This document shows, piece after piece, positions 42,870 through 51,238 of a DNA stretch of 64,000 bases (its first letter is position 1; every line of letters begins with the position of its first letter). The translations under genes and the position numbers were made by a program. This DNA is from Paenibacillus chitinolyticus NBRC 15660 (GTDB taxonomy: Bacteria > Bacillota > Bacilli > Paenibacillales > NBRC-103111). The stretch is taken from positions 248,001 through 312,000 of the forward strand of contig NZ_BBJT01000004.1 in the NCBI RefSeq assembly GCF_000739915.1, in the 5' to 3' direction. Below the pieces are notes generated by a model. It saw only the letters and a program-made list of their open reading frames with translations, was not told where the DNA came from and did not search any database.

Positions 42870-44180
42870 TCACTTCATCTGCGCTTCCGGGCTGATGAGC
42901 AGGAGCTGCAGCAGGCTCCGTTTGCCGCCGGCCGGTTTTTTCGAGTTCACGATCGTCTCCGCCGCGTACTGCTTCAGCACATTCATCGTGTTCTTGCCGA
43001 GCGGAGCCAGCCCCATGCCGCGTCTCCACCCTTCCACATACGCTTCCGGACCGGTTTGCGTCCCTTGAGGGACCAAAGACTGGAGCTGGTCATCCGTGAC
43101 GCGTTTGGCTACCTTCTCGGCGAACTGGTAACGTGCGATCAGGCGGCTTGTCGCCAGCCAGGAAGCCCCTCCCTTCCAGCCGGAGACATCCGGTGGCGCG
43201 TACAGATCCATGCCCATAAGCCCCATACTCGCACGGAACGTCGCCGTTAGGGGGAGCCCCAGGGTCCTCATCGCGCCCGCCACGTACTCCGCGGGATTTT
43301 TGATAAGAGACATCCGGTAGGCTTCCTCGTAAAATTCGTCGGAAACAAACAACTCGTACAGCACGTTCTCGATCGTCGGCATTTTCGCAATATTGCCTGC
43401 GACACGGTCTATCCAGGCTTCTGACGGATTTTCCGCCGCAAAGTACTGGAGCAGCTTCGTCGCCAGAAACTTCGGGAGCGCCGCCTGCTTGAAGACGACG
43501 CGCACCACATCGGCGGAATCGAAATATCCCGCTTCGCCCAAAAAAACCTTATGTCCGGCATCGTGCCGGGCTTCCTGATACTGGACGATATCGGTTTTCC
43601 GGGTATAACTCCATCCGGTTAAGGACCTCGCGGCTTCCTTCACGTCCTGTTCGGTGTAATTGCCTATGCCCAGCGTGAACAGCTCCATCATCTCGCGGGC
43701 GTAATTCTCGTTGGGACTCCCTTTCTGATTCGTGTATGAATCGAGATACAGCAACATGGCCGGGTCTTGGCCGATTTCTTCGGTCAGTTTGCGGAAGCTG
43801 CCCAGGGCGTGTTGCCGGAACAGGCCGTTCTGCCGCACCATGAGCTTGATATCGCTCACTTTATACTGGGACGAAGCAAAATGTCCGTGCCAAAACAGCG
43901 TCATTTTCTCCACCAGCGGAGCCGGTGACGCGATCATCCGGTACAGCCAGTACGTTTGCTGGTCGCCCATTCCCGTCACAATCAGCGGCTTCTCGTCCGC
44001 TTTTACCTCCGAGAATACAAGGGCGGAGGCGGCTCCATCGGCCAGAGGCTGGCCCGAGGTGAGCCTGCGGACCGTCTCTTCCCGGCCTAACTTCAGACAT
44101 CTATCCACTTCTCCCGGCGTAGCGGAAAAAGAAGCTCTCCCCAGCAGATGGAGGACTTCCTTTTCGGTCCAGGGTTTCAT
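42870..44180 (-). CDS. DUF1800 protein
   Basis: A 436-aa protein of DUF1800: EVLHLLGRASFSATPGEVDRCLKLG, FWHGHFASSQYKV, ENYAREMMELFTLGIGNYTEQDVKEAARSLTGW, PPDVSGWKGGASWL are family blocks. No signal peptide is visible; partners of this type may be carried out with the Tat-exported DUF1501 protein. ATG 44180 is chosen because AGGTGG overlaps the upstream in-frame GTG. Possible role in an extracellular or wall-modifying complex; no function is known. Confidence 0.92.
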   Translation of the reverse strand: MKPWTEKEVLHLLGRASFSATPGEVDRCLKLGREETVRRLTSGQPLADGAASALVFSEVKADEKPLIVTGMGDQQTYWLYRMIASPAPLVEKMTLFWHGHFASSQYKVSDIKLMVRQNGLFRQHALGSFRKLTEEIGQDPAMLLYLDSYTNQKGSPNENYAREMMELFTLGIGNYTEQDVKEAARSLTGWSYTRKTDIVQYQEARHDAGHKVFLGEAGYFDSADVVRVVFKQAALPKFLATKLLQYFAAENPSEAWIDRVAGNIAKMPTIENVLYELFVSDEFYEEAYRMSLIKNPAEYVAGAMRTLGLPLTATFRASMGLMGMDLYAPPDVSGWKGGASWLATSRLIARYQFAEKVAKRVTDDQLQSLVPQGTQTGPEAYVEGWRRGMGLAPLGKNTMNVLKQYAAETIVNSKKPAGGKRSLLQLLLISPEAQMK

Positions 44181-44276
44181 GCTGCACACCACCTAATTCT
44201 TTTACTTCCTACTTACTATACAACCAAAATATGACATGGGATTTAGGAACATGCTAAGAGAATGTTAGGAAAATAA

Positions 44277-44314
44277 AAACTCCCGAAACATTTGGGAAAT
44301 GTCCGGGAGTTTTG
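44277..44314. terminator. bidirectional terminator of glnA
   Basis: AAAACTCCCGAACATTT-type stem (AAAACTCCCG/CGGGAGTTTT) with inner CATTT/AAATG pairing. Confidence 0.9.
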
Positions 44315-44343
44315 CCTGCTTGAATGAGGAGGAAGTAGAGGTA

Positions 44344-45768
44344 TTAGCAGCCGAAGTACAGGGAATACTCGTGCGGGTGGATACGGATCGCAACATCTTT
44401 CGCTTCGCCGCGTTTGATGTCGACATAGTTGTTGATGAAATCTTGCGTGAACACGTCGCCTTCGAGCAGGAATTCGTGATCGGCTTCCAGAGCGTCGAGA
44501 GCTTCGTCCAGGGTACCCGGCACGCTGCGGATTTCGGATTTGTCTTCGTCGGACAGTTCGTAGATATTTTTATCCAGCGGACCGTAGCCGAGCGCACGCG
44601 GATCGATTTTCTTCTTGATGCCGTCCAGACCGGCCATCAGCATGGCCGCGAAAGCCAGGTAAGGGTTAGCCGTGGAATCCGGCGTACGGAATTCGATGCG
44701 GCAGCCTTTCGGCGTTACGGCCGCAACCGGAATACGGACCGCTGCGGAACGGTTTCCTTTGGAGAACACCAGGTTGACCGGTGCTTCGTAACCCGGAACG
44801 AGACGTTTGAACGAGTTCGTGGACGGGTTCGTCAGAGCGAGCAGAGCCGGTGCATGGTACAGGATACCGCCGATGTAGTGCAGAGCCATTTCGCTCAGGT
44901 TGGCGTAGCCGTTTTTGTCGTAGAACAGAGGCGTGTCGCCGTCAAAAATGCTTTGGTGAACGTGCATACCCGATCCGTTGTCGCCAAAGAGCGGCTTCGG
45001 CATGAAGGTTGCGACTTTTCCGTACTGTCTTGCCGCGTTGTGAATGATATATTTGTATTTCATGAGATTGTCGGCCGTTTTGGTCAGCGTATCGAAACGG
45101 AAGTTGATTTCCGCTTGACCGGCTGTCGCCACTTCGTGGTGATGACGCTCGATGCGAAGGCCCGCTTCTTGAAGCAGACGGCACATTTCGCTGCGGATAT
45201 CCTGCTGGGTATCGACCGGCTGAACCGGCACATAGCCGCCTTTAACGCCGATTTTGAAGCCCAGGTTGCCGCCTTCTTCTTTGCGTCCGGTGTTCCATGC
45301 GCCTTCTTCGGAATCAACGGAGTAGTAAGAGGTATTCATGCCGCTTTCGTAACGGACATCGTCGAAAATGAAAAACTCGGACTCGGGGGCAAAGTTCGCC
45401 GTCGTGCCTACGCCGGCTGTTTGCAGGAATTCTTCCGCCTTCTGTGCGATGCTGCGCGGATCGCGCTCGTAACGCTCGCCGTCCGGCGTGTGGATGTTAC
45501 ACATGACGATCAGTGTCGGGTGAGCGGTGAAAGGGTCGACATAAACCGACTCCGTATCAGGCATCATGACCATATCCGACTCTTCAATGCCGCGGAAACC
45601 ATGAATGGAGGAACCGTCAAAAGCAACTCCGTTCTCGAAAGTTTCTTCCTCGACTTCGCAAGCCGGGAGAGAAATGTGGTGCGCCTTACCTAAAAGATCC
45701 ACAAAACGAAAATCGATCCACTCAATGTTTTTTTCCTTGATGATGTTCAAAACGTCCTGTACTGACAT
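44344..45768 (-). CDS. glnA: glutamine synthetase, type I
   Basis: A 474-aa GSI that ligates ammonia to glutamate with ATP. Blocks IEWIDFRFVDLLGKAHHISLP, FDGSSIHGF, the metal/ATP loop MPKPLFGDNGSGMHVHQS and RIPV...RIEFRTPDSTANPYLA are intact. It is longer than the 444-aa feedback-inhibited B. subtilis enzyme, and the C-terminal region (DKNIYELSDEDKSEI...FTQDFINNYVDIKR) is closer to the E. coli/beta-like form, including the Tyr used for adenylylation there. glnR is not adjacent. A perfect GlnR/TnrA-type box lies upstream. Confidence 0.96.
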   Translation of the reverse strand: MSVQDVLNIIKEKNIEWIDFRFVDLLGKAHHISLPACEVEEETFENGVAFDGSSIHGFRGIEESDMVMMPDTESVYVDPFTAHPTLIVMCNIHTPDGERYERDPRSIAQKAEEFLQTAGVGTTANFAPESEFFIFDDVRYESGMNTSYYSVDSEEGAWNTGRKEEGGNLGFKIGVKGGYVPVQPVDTQQDIRSEMCRLLQEAGLRIERHHHEVATAGQAEINFRFDTLTKTADNLMKYKYIIHNAARQYGKVATFMPKPLFGDNGSGMHVHQSIFDGDTPLFYDKNGYANLSEMALHYIGGILYHAPALLALTNPSTNSFKRLVPGYEAPVNLVFSKGNRSAAVRIPVAAVTPKGCRIEFRTPDSTANPYLAFAAMLMAGLDGIKKKIDPRALGYGPLDKNIYELSDEDKSEIRSVPGTLDEALDALEADHEFLLEGDVFTQDFINNYVDIKRGEAKDVAIRIHPHEYSLYFGC

Positions 45769-45846
45769 GTGTAAACCCTCCTATTTCCGTACATTAACAC
45801 CGTTTCCCCTGTGTAATGTTCCAGTTTTCATTCGATCTTTTTTCAT

Positions 45847-45876
45847 ATTATATAGCGGCCGGAGAAATGTCGTCAA
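45847..45876 (-). promoter_or_regulatory. glnA promoter
   Basis: Minus strand: TTGACG (45876-45871), 18-bp spacer, TATAAT (45852-45847); about 80 bp before the glnA ATG. Confidence 0.65.
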
Positions 45877-45904
45877 TACTCATGTCAGGTATTTTTTTAA
45901 CGAA

Positions 45905-45921
45905 TGTCAGGTAATGTTACA
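45905..45921. promoter_or_regulatory. GlnR/TnrA-type operator
   Basis: TGTCAGGTAATGTTACA fits TGTNA-N7-TNACA at every fixed base. Its centre is about 70 bp upstream of the expected glnA transcription start, a position for nitrogen control of glnA. Confidence 0.65.
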
Positions 45922-45930
45922 TGAAAAACA

Positions 45931-45955
45931 AAAAAACCGGATTTCTCCGGTTTTT
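45931..45955. terminator. terminator of aroF
   Basis: AAAAAACCGG/CCGGTTTTT hairpin between aroF and the glnA control region. Confidence 0.85.
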
Positions 45956-46002
45956 AAGCTGTTCTGGGGGGATTTTCGGGGATTCTCGGACAACCTGTCG
46001 AA

Positions 46003-47046
46003 TCAGACAAGTGCCGGGGTTTTGGCGGTATCGAATCTTTTGCCGCAAAGCGGAGCCAGCTTTTCCAGATCTTGAAGAAGCTTGGCGAATTGGTCCGGGA
46101 ACAGGGACTGGACGCCGTCTCCGGTCATCGAATTGTCCGGGTCCGTATGCATTTCGATGATCAGGCCGTTCGCCCCGGCGGCCACGGACGCCTTCGTCAT
46201 CGGCTCGACCAGCTCGCGGCGCCCCGTTCCGTGACTCGGATCGGAGATGACCGGCAGATGACTCAGGCTCTGCAGCACCGGAATCGCCGAAAGATCGAGC
46301 GTGTTGCGGGTGTATGTCTCGAATGTTCGGATTCCGCGTTCGCAGAGCATCACATTCGGATTGCCTCCCGCAAGGATGTACTCCGCCGCATTAAGGAATT
46401 CGTCGTACGTCGAGCTGAAGCCGCGCTTGAGCAGCACCGGCGTCTGGATCGAGCCCAGCTTGCGCAGCAGATCGAAGTTCTGCATGTTGCGGGTGCCCAC
46501 CTGCAGAATATCCGCGTATTCCGCGCAAACATCCACGTATTCCGGCGTCATGACCTCCGTAATCGTAAGCAGGCCATGCTTGCGTCCGGCTTCCGCCATC
46601 ATGACGAGCCCTTCCACGCCAACGCCCTGGAAGCTGTAAGGGCCCGTGCGCGGCTTAAAAGCGCCGCCCCGGAGCACTTGACCGCCCGCCGCCTTGACCA
46701 GGCGGGCGATTTCGTCGATCTGCTCGGGAGTCTCGACGGCGCACGGGCCGCCCATGACCACGAGCTGATCGCCGCCGATCTCCACATCCTTGATACGGAT
46801 CACCGTATCCGCCGGATGGAAGTCGCGGCTTGCCAGCTTGTAGGACTTCGAGATTTTGACCACCTGCTCGACTCCCTTTAGCTGGCGCAGCTGCTCGGCC
46901 AATACCGGATCGGCCTGTCCGATGATGCCGATAACCGTACGGTCTTCTCCGTGCGATACGTGCGCTTTTACTTCATGCTTCTCGATGATGTGTACGATTT
47001 CCTGAATACGGGCTTCTTCAACCTTATTTGAAAGAATGACGATCAT
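46003..47046 (-). CDS. aroF: DAHP synthase, type I-beta
   Basis: A 347-aa 3-deoxy-7-phosphoheptulonate synthase, first enzyme of the shikimate pathway. Residues 1-70 are a ferredoxin-like regulatory domain (MIVILSNKVEEARIQEIVHIIEKHEVKAHVSHGEDRTVIGIIGQ), as in the tyrosine-inhibited Thermotoga enzyme. The barrel follows, with VMGGPCAVETPEQI, LRGGAFKPRTGPYSFQG, KRGFSSTYDEFLNAAEYI and SDPSHGTGRRELV. ATG 47046 is set by AGGAG at correct spacing; a GTG three codons upstream is too close to it. Confidence 0.96.
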   Translation of the reverse strand: MIVILSNKVEEARIQEIVHIIEKHEVKAHVSHGEDRTVIGIIGQADPVLAEQLRQLKGVEQVVKISKSYKLASRDFHPADTVIRIKDVEIGGDQLVVMGGPCAVETPEQIDEIARLVKAAGGQVLRGGAFKPRTGPYSFQGVGVEGLVMMAEAGRKHGLLTITEVMTPEYVDVCAEYADILQVGTRNMQNFDLLRKLGSIQTPVLLKRGFSSTYDEFLNAAEYILAGGNPNVMLCERGIRTFETYTRNTLDLSAIPVLQSLSHLPVISDPSHGTGRRELVEPMTKASVAAGANGLIIEMHTDPDNSMTGDGVQSLFPDQFAKLLQDLEKLAPLCGKRFDTAKTPALV

Positions 47047-47167
47047 TCCGTTCACGCTCCTGAATGTAGAATAATGGGTTACCTTTACGCTTCAACGCTT
47101 GTTTGCTTTTAAGCTTTTTAGCTTCTATGCTTTTATCCGTTAAAGTAACTCGCTAAAATAATAATAA

Positions 47168-47195
47168 CAGGCTTGACGATTATCCGTCAAGCCTG
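47168..47195 (-). terminator. terminator of the DUF2062 gene
   Basis: Perfect CAGGCTTGACG/CGTCAAGCCTG arms; TGTTATTATTATTTTA follows on the minus strand. Confidence 0.85.
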
Positions 47196-47245
47196 CATCT
47201 GTCTGTTTATTCTATTAAGCCGCGAGGCTTGTGCGTCCATCCACG

Positions 47246-47797
47246 TCAATCCGCGTCACCCGGAAGCCCGGAAGCCATAGCGTGCTGATGTTCCTTGCGC
47301 AGTCTGCGCCTGTCCTTGCGCCGGTTGGCATGGAGCCTCAGCAGAAGCATGATCGGGAAGTACATGATCAGGCCGAGAATGCCCCCGACGATCATTCCGC
47401 CGACGATCAGCTCCAGGCTTCCTTTCAGGACATTCGCAAGAAAAGCGGGAACGTGGTGAATCAGGTACTCCTTGAAGCCCGGAGGAACGACAAGCGAACC
47501 CACCGGTTTGTTTAACAGGATCGCCATCGGCACGTAAATGATTTTACCGAACACGAACCCGATCAGCGCACCCGCAAAATTGCCCCGCAGCAGCCATACG
47601 AGGGGAAAAATAAGAAAAAAAGCCAGCCCGACCGTCGGAAGAGTGAACATCTCAACGGCCAGTCCGATGGAAAATCCGGTGGCGACCATGGAAGGACCGC
47701 CCTTGGCGCGAAGCAGCAGAAGATATTTGTATTTAAACCAGCGGCCCATCTGTTTAAGATCAAACTTTTTACGGAGTGCCCCTTCACTAATCTGCAT
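47246..47797 (-). CDS. DUF2062 membrane protein
   Basis: A 183-aa protein with a basic N-terminus and three to four helices: KGGPSMVATGFSIGLAVEMFTLPTVGLAFFLIFPLVWLLRGNFAGALIGFVFG is the DUF2062 block. The C-terminal tail is Arg/Lys-rich and cytosolic. Function unknown. It lies 32 bp downstream of ispH on the same strand and probably forms an operon with it. Confidence 0.9.
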   Translation of the reverse strand: MQISEGALRKKFDLKQMGRWFKYKYLLLLRAKGGPSMVATGFSIGLAVEMFTLPTVGLAFFLIFPLVWLLRGNFAGALIGFVFGKIIYVPMAILLNKPVGSLVVPPGFKEYLIHHVPAFLANVLKGSLELIVGGMIVGGILGLIMYFPIMLLLRLHANRRKDRRRLRKEHQHAMASGLPGDAD

Positions 47798-47829
47798 GGT
47801 GCCTCATCCTATCCTGTAAATTAGGCCGG

Positions 47830-48783
47830 TTATTCAGCGGCAGCCTTTGTTTTGGCCATCGGGATCAATTTCTTCATATTCACGGTCCGTGTAATGTCCC
47901 ATGTAGCCGGATGTGCCGGATCGAACTGCTCCAGATAAGCGATCGCTTCCTTCGTAATCGGCGTCGGTGTGGAAGCGCCGGAAGTGACGCCGACCGTACG
48001 GACGCCCATCAGCCAACTCTTGTCGATTTCGGAAACGTCCGAAACCCGGTACGCTTTGACGCCGGAGATTTCTTCAGATACCTGGGCCAGCCGGTTCGAA
48101 TTGTTGCTTTTGGGGTCGCCGACCACGATGACCAGATCCGTCTCCTTCGCCTGCTCCGCAACCGCTTCTTGACGGACCTGCGTCGCCAGACAAATCTCGT
48201 TATGAATTTCAGCCGTCGGGAAACTCTCCAGCAGTTTCTTCATAATATGCTTGATGTCCCACTGGCTCATCGTCGTCTGATTGGTGATCAGAATTTTGGA
48301 AGAAGCGATATTCAGCTCCTCCGCGTCCGCCAGCGTCTCGATCAGATGGACGTGCTCGGGAGCGATGCCGACGGCGCCTTCCGGCTCGGGATGGCCTTTC
48401 TTGCCGATATAAATAATCTCGTATCCTTCCGCCGTTTTCTCGCGGATCAGATCGTGTGTTTTCGTTACATCCGGACAAGTTGCGTCAACAACCGTCAAGC
48501 CTTTCTCGCGTGCCTTGCGGCGGACTTCCGGCGAAACGCCGTGTGCCGTAAAAATAACGGTACCGCTCGTCACCTGCTCCAAAATTTCGAGCCGGTTAGG
48601 ACCGTCCAGCGTGACAACCCCCTCGTCTTCGAAGAAACGGGTTACGTGCGAGTTATGAACAATCATACCGAGTATATAAATCGGCCGCGGCAGATCCAGA
48701 TTCTTGGCGGTTTGCATTGCAAGCGCCATTGCATCCACCACGCCGTAACAATAGCCCCTTGGGGAAATTTTGACGACTTTCAA
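47830..48783 (-). CDS. ispH: 4-hydroxy-3-methylbut-2-enyl diphosphate reductase
   Basis: A 317-aa IspH (LytB), last enzyme of the MEP isoprenoid pathway, making IPP and DMAPP. The three Fe-S cluster cysteines are C12 (GYCYGV), the Cys in [11 protein letters not shown], and the Cys in [13 protein letters not shown]. The catalytic Glu is in the HPEPEG block. The start is TTG 48783, set by AAAGGTGGTG; a longer frame begins with a hydrophilic stretch that overlaps this site. Confidence 0.96.
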   Translation of the reverse strand: MKVVKISPRGYCYGVVDAMALAMQTAKNLDLPRPIYILGMIVHNSHVTRFFEDEGVVTLDGPNRLEILEQVTSGTVIFTAHGVSPEVRRKAREKGLTVVDATCPDVTKTHDLIREKTAEGYEIIYIGKKGHPEPEGAVGIAPEHVHLIETLADAEELNIASSKILITNQTTMSQWDIKHIMKKLLESFPTAEIHNEICLATQVRQEAVAEQAKETDLVIVVGDPKSNNSNRLAQVSEEISGVKAYRVSDVSEIDKSWLMGVRTVGVTSGASTPTPITKEAIAYLEQFDPAHPATWDITRTVNMKKLIPMAKTKAAAE

Positions 48784-48828
48784 CGATAGCACCACCTTTT
48801 TTGTCGTTCGTACTTTCATTATAGCCGA

Positions 48829-50349
48829 TCAGGACACGGGAAGAAAGACAACGGGCAGCCAAATGATAAAGGTTGAGCCCTCTCCCTGGCGGGTTTTTAC
48901 TTCAATGGAGCCCTTATGCTCGTCGATAATCCATTTCGCGATCGATAAGCCGAGTCCGGTGCCCGCCGTCCTTCCCCTGGAAACGTCCGCCCGGTAAAAC
49001 CTGTCGAAAATGTGCGGAACCTCTTCCTTGTCCATCCCGATCCCCGTGTCCGCAATACGCAGGCCGACCTGGTCACCGGAGCGGAGCGCATCCAGCCGGA
49101 CGCTTCCTTCCTCGGTGTATTTGAAGGCATTTTCGATAAAAATGAACAAAAGCTGCTGGACGTAGTCTTTGTTGCCGACCACGACCACATCCGTCAGCGG
49201 CTCCAGGTCTCCCACTTCCCATTGCACTTGACGCGGCAGAAACTGGGCGCGCCGGGCTACTTCTTCGACCAGCGGCCTCAGCTCAAGAGGCTGCCGCTGC
49301 ATCTCGAAGCCGGCATCCGCCCGCGCCAGCGACAGCATGTCGTTGACGAGCCGGCTCATCCGGTGGGCTTCTCCGGCGATATCCTGCATCGCCTCGATGG
49401 ACATCTCCATCTGCTCTTTGTCCTGGCCGCCGGCCTGCCCGCTTGTCAGCGTACGGCTCCACATCTTCTCGAGCAGCTCCACGTTGCCGCGAATCGTCGT
49501 CAGCGGCGTCCTCAGCTCGTGGGAAGCATCCGAGACGAACCGGCGCTGGGCGCGGTAAGCTTCCTCCAGCTCGCTGTATACGAGCTGGAGCCGGCCGAGC
49601 ATGCCGTTGATCGTGACGGTGAGCCGCCCGATCTCGTCTTCGGGCCCGTCGTACAAGATCCGCTTGTCGAGGTCCGTGCCCTTCTCGATCTGCTGCGTAG
49701 CCACGATGACCTGTTCAATCGGCCGCAGAGCCTTCCTCGCGAGGAACCAGCCGAGCGTTCCGGCGATCAGCACCGTCAGCATGGCGAGAATCGCCAGCGT
49801 ATACTGGAGCAGGTTGAAGAAGTTCTCGTAGTAGTTGATGGTCGCTCCGACTTGAAGCACGCCCCGGGTCAGCTTATTCCCGGTTACCGGATCGGTGATG
49901 TCAAACCCCCGGCTGACCAGAATAATCGGATACGATTTGTCCATCACCTTCAAGTTCAGCCGCTCGACCACAAGCGAATCTTTGCCCCTCAGCTTCTGCG
50001 CCGCATTGTTTGTAATGGGCAGCGTCAGTTCCAGATTTTTAAGAACGGAAGACCGGTCGTGAATAACGGGGCCTTCCGTATCGTTCAAACTGGCAAGCTG
50101 CAGGAGCGTGTTTTCCGAAAACATATCCACGTTGTCGAGCTCCAGCTTGATCGGAACCCTCCCCCGGATCGAGGGAGCGGCAAGCGGCTTAATCCGCTCG
50201 TACGTCTCCGTCCAAGTGCGGCCCAGTTGTTTTTCCAGATCGTTATAGATGTAAAAGGAAAGAAATAAATAGAGGCCGAAGCCGAACAGCAGCAGCGTGA
50301 CCGACAAAATGCCGGAATACCACAGCGTCAGCCGGAGGCGGATAGACAT
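48829..50349 (-). CDS. envelope-stress sensor histidine kinase, CssS-like by context
   Basis: A 506-aa kinase: TM1 (about 9-31), extracellular domain (about 32-180), TM2 (about 185-207), HAMP, HisKA (FVSDASHELRTPLTTIRGNVELL) and HATPase_c (ENAFKYTEEG, DTGIGMDKEEVPHIFDRFYRADVSRGRTAGTGLGLSIAKWI). Its ATG immediately follows the TAG of the regulator gene. Next to the htrA-like protease gene, the pair recalls CssRS, the secretion-stress system controlling htrA in B. subtilis, but the orthology is inferred from position. Confidence 0.92.
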   Translation of the reverse strand: MSIRLRLTLWYSGILSVTLLLFGFGLYLFLSFYIYNDLEKQLGRTWTETYERIKPLAAPSIRGRVPIKLELDNVDMFSENTLLQLASLNDTEGPVIHDRSSVLKNLELTLPITNNAAQKLRGKDSLVVERLNLKVMDKSYPIILVSRGFDITDPVTGNKLTRGVLQVGATINYYENFFNLLQYTLAILAMLTVLIAGTLGWFLARKALRPIEQVIVATQQIEKGTDLDKRILYDGPEDEIGRLTVTINGMLGRLQLVYSELEEAYRAQRRFVSDASHELRTPLTTIRGNVELLEKMWSRTLTSGQAGGQDKEQMEMSIEAMQDIAGEAHRMSRLVNDMLSLARADAGFEMQRQPLELRPLVEEVARRAQFLPRQVQWEVGDLEPLTDVVVVGNKDYVQQLLFIFIENAFKYTEEGSVRLDALRSGDQVGLRIADTGIGMDKEEVPHIFDRFYRADVSRGRTAGTGLGLSIAKWIIDEHKGSIEVKTRQGEGSTFIIWLPVVFLPVS

Positions 50350-51039
50350 CTAGTTCTCTCCTCTCAGCACATAACCGGCCCCGCGCACGGTTTGAATAAT
50401 GCGCTTATGGCCGTACTCCTCCGTTTTTTGCCGGAGCAGGGCAATGTACACTTCCAGCACATTCGATTCCCCGCTGTAATCGTACCCCCATATTTTTTCC
50501 ATGATGATGTCCCGGGAGAGAACCCGCTTCGGATTCTGCATAAACAGGTGCAGCAGATCGAATTCCTTCGTCGTAAGCTCGATAAGCTGGCTCTCGCGGA
50601 ACACCTCGCGCGTATCCATATCCAGCGTGATGTTGTCGTAGTGCAGCCGGTTCGTCGGCTGCTCGGCGCGTTCGTTCCGTCTGCGCAGCAGCACCCGCAC
50701 GCGGGCCAGCAGCTCTTCCAGCGCGAATGGCTTGATGAGATAGTCGTCCGCTCCGAGATCAAGCCCCTTCACCCGGTCGGTGACTTCGTCTTTGGCTGTC
50801 AGCATGAGAATCGGCACGCTGCTTCCGCCCTCGCGGATTCGCCGGCAGACCTCCCACCCGTCCACGACGGGCATCATCACGTCCAGAATGACCAGGTGGG
50901 GCTCCTGCTCAAGCATTTTTTTCAAGCCGTCGTTGCCGTTGTTGGCCGTTACGATCGTATAGCCCTCGAAAGCAAGGCTGCGCCGCAGCATGGACGTAAT
51001 TTTCTCGTCGTCATCTATAACCAATATCGTTTCACGCAT
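50350..51039 (-). CDS. OmpR-family response regulator, CssR-like by context
   Basis: A 229-aa regulator with receiver (LVILDVMMPVVDGWEVCRRIREG, DYLIKPFALEELLARV) and winged-helix domain (LIELTTKEFDLLHLFMQNPKRVLSRDIIMEKIWGYDYSGESNVLEVYIALLRQKTEE). ATG 51039 is preferred to the in-frame GTG 51051, which overlaps the AGAAGGG ribosome site. It directly precedes its kinase gene. A terminator separates it from the htrA-like gene, so it has its own promoter. Confidence 0.94.
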   Translation of the reverse strand: MRETILVIDDDEKITSMLRRSLAFEGYTIVTANNGNDGLKKMLEQEPHLVILDVMMPVVDGWEVCRRIREGGSSVPILMLTAKDEVTDRVKGLDLGADDYLIKPFALEELLARVRVLLRRRNERAEQPTNRLHYDNITLDMDTREVFRESQLIELTTKEFDLLHLFMQNPKRVLSRDIIMEKIWGYDYSGESNVLEVYIALLRQKTEEYGHKRIIQTVRGAGYVLRGEN

Positions 51040-51175
51040 GAATGATTTCACCCTTCTGTAGATGGATTCGGGCTGCAGGCAGCCTCGCAGAATGCTTTTA
51101 CCCTCTATTGTATCAAATTCGGCGTTGGAGCAAAATCTCGGACATCCTCCGCCCTTGAAGCACGGCTAGCTGCCG

Positions 51176-51213
51176 AAAAAAAAGCAGAGAACGGCATCGC
51201 TGCCGTTCTCTGC
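51176..51213 (-). terminator. terminator of the htrA-like gene
   Basis: GCAGAGAACGGCA/TGCCGTTCTCTGC arms; eight A's on the left give the minus-strand T-run. Confidence 0.92.
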
Positions 51214-51238
51214 TCCGCATGGCGCGGCAGTCCGACCG

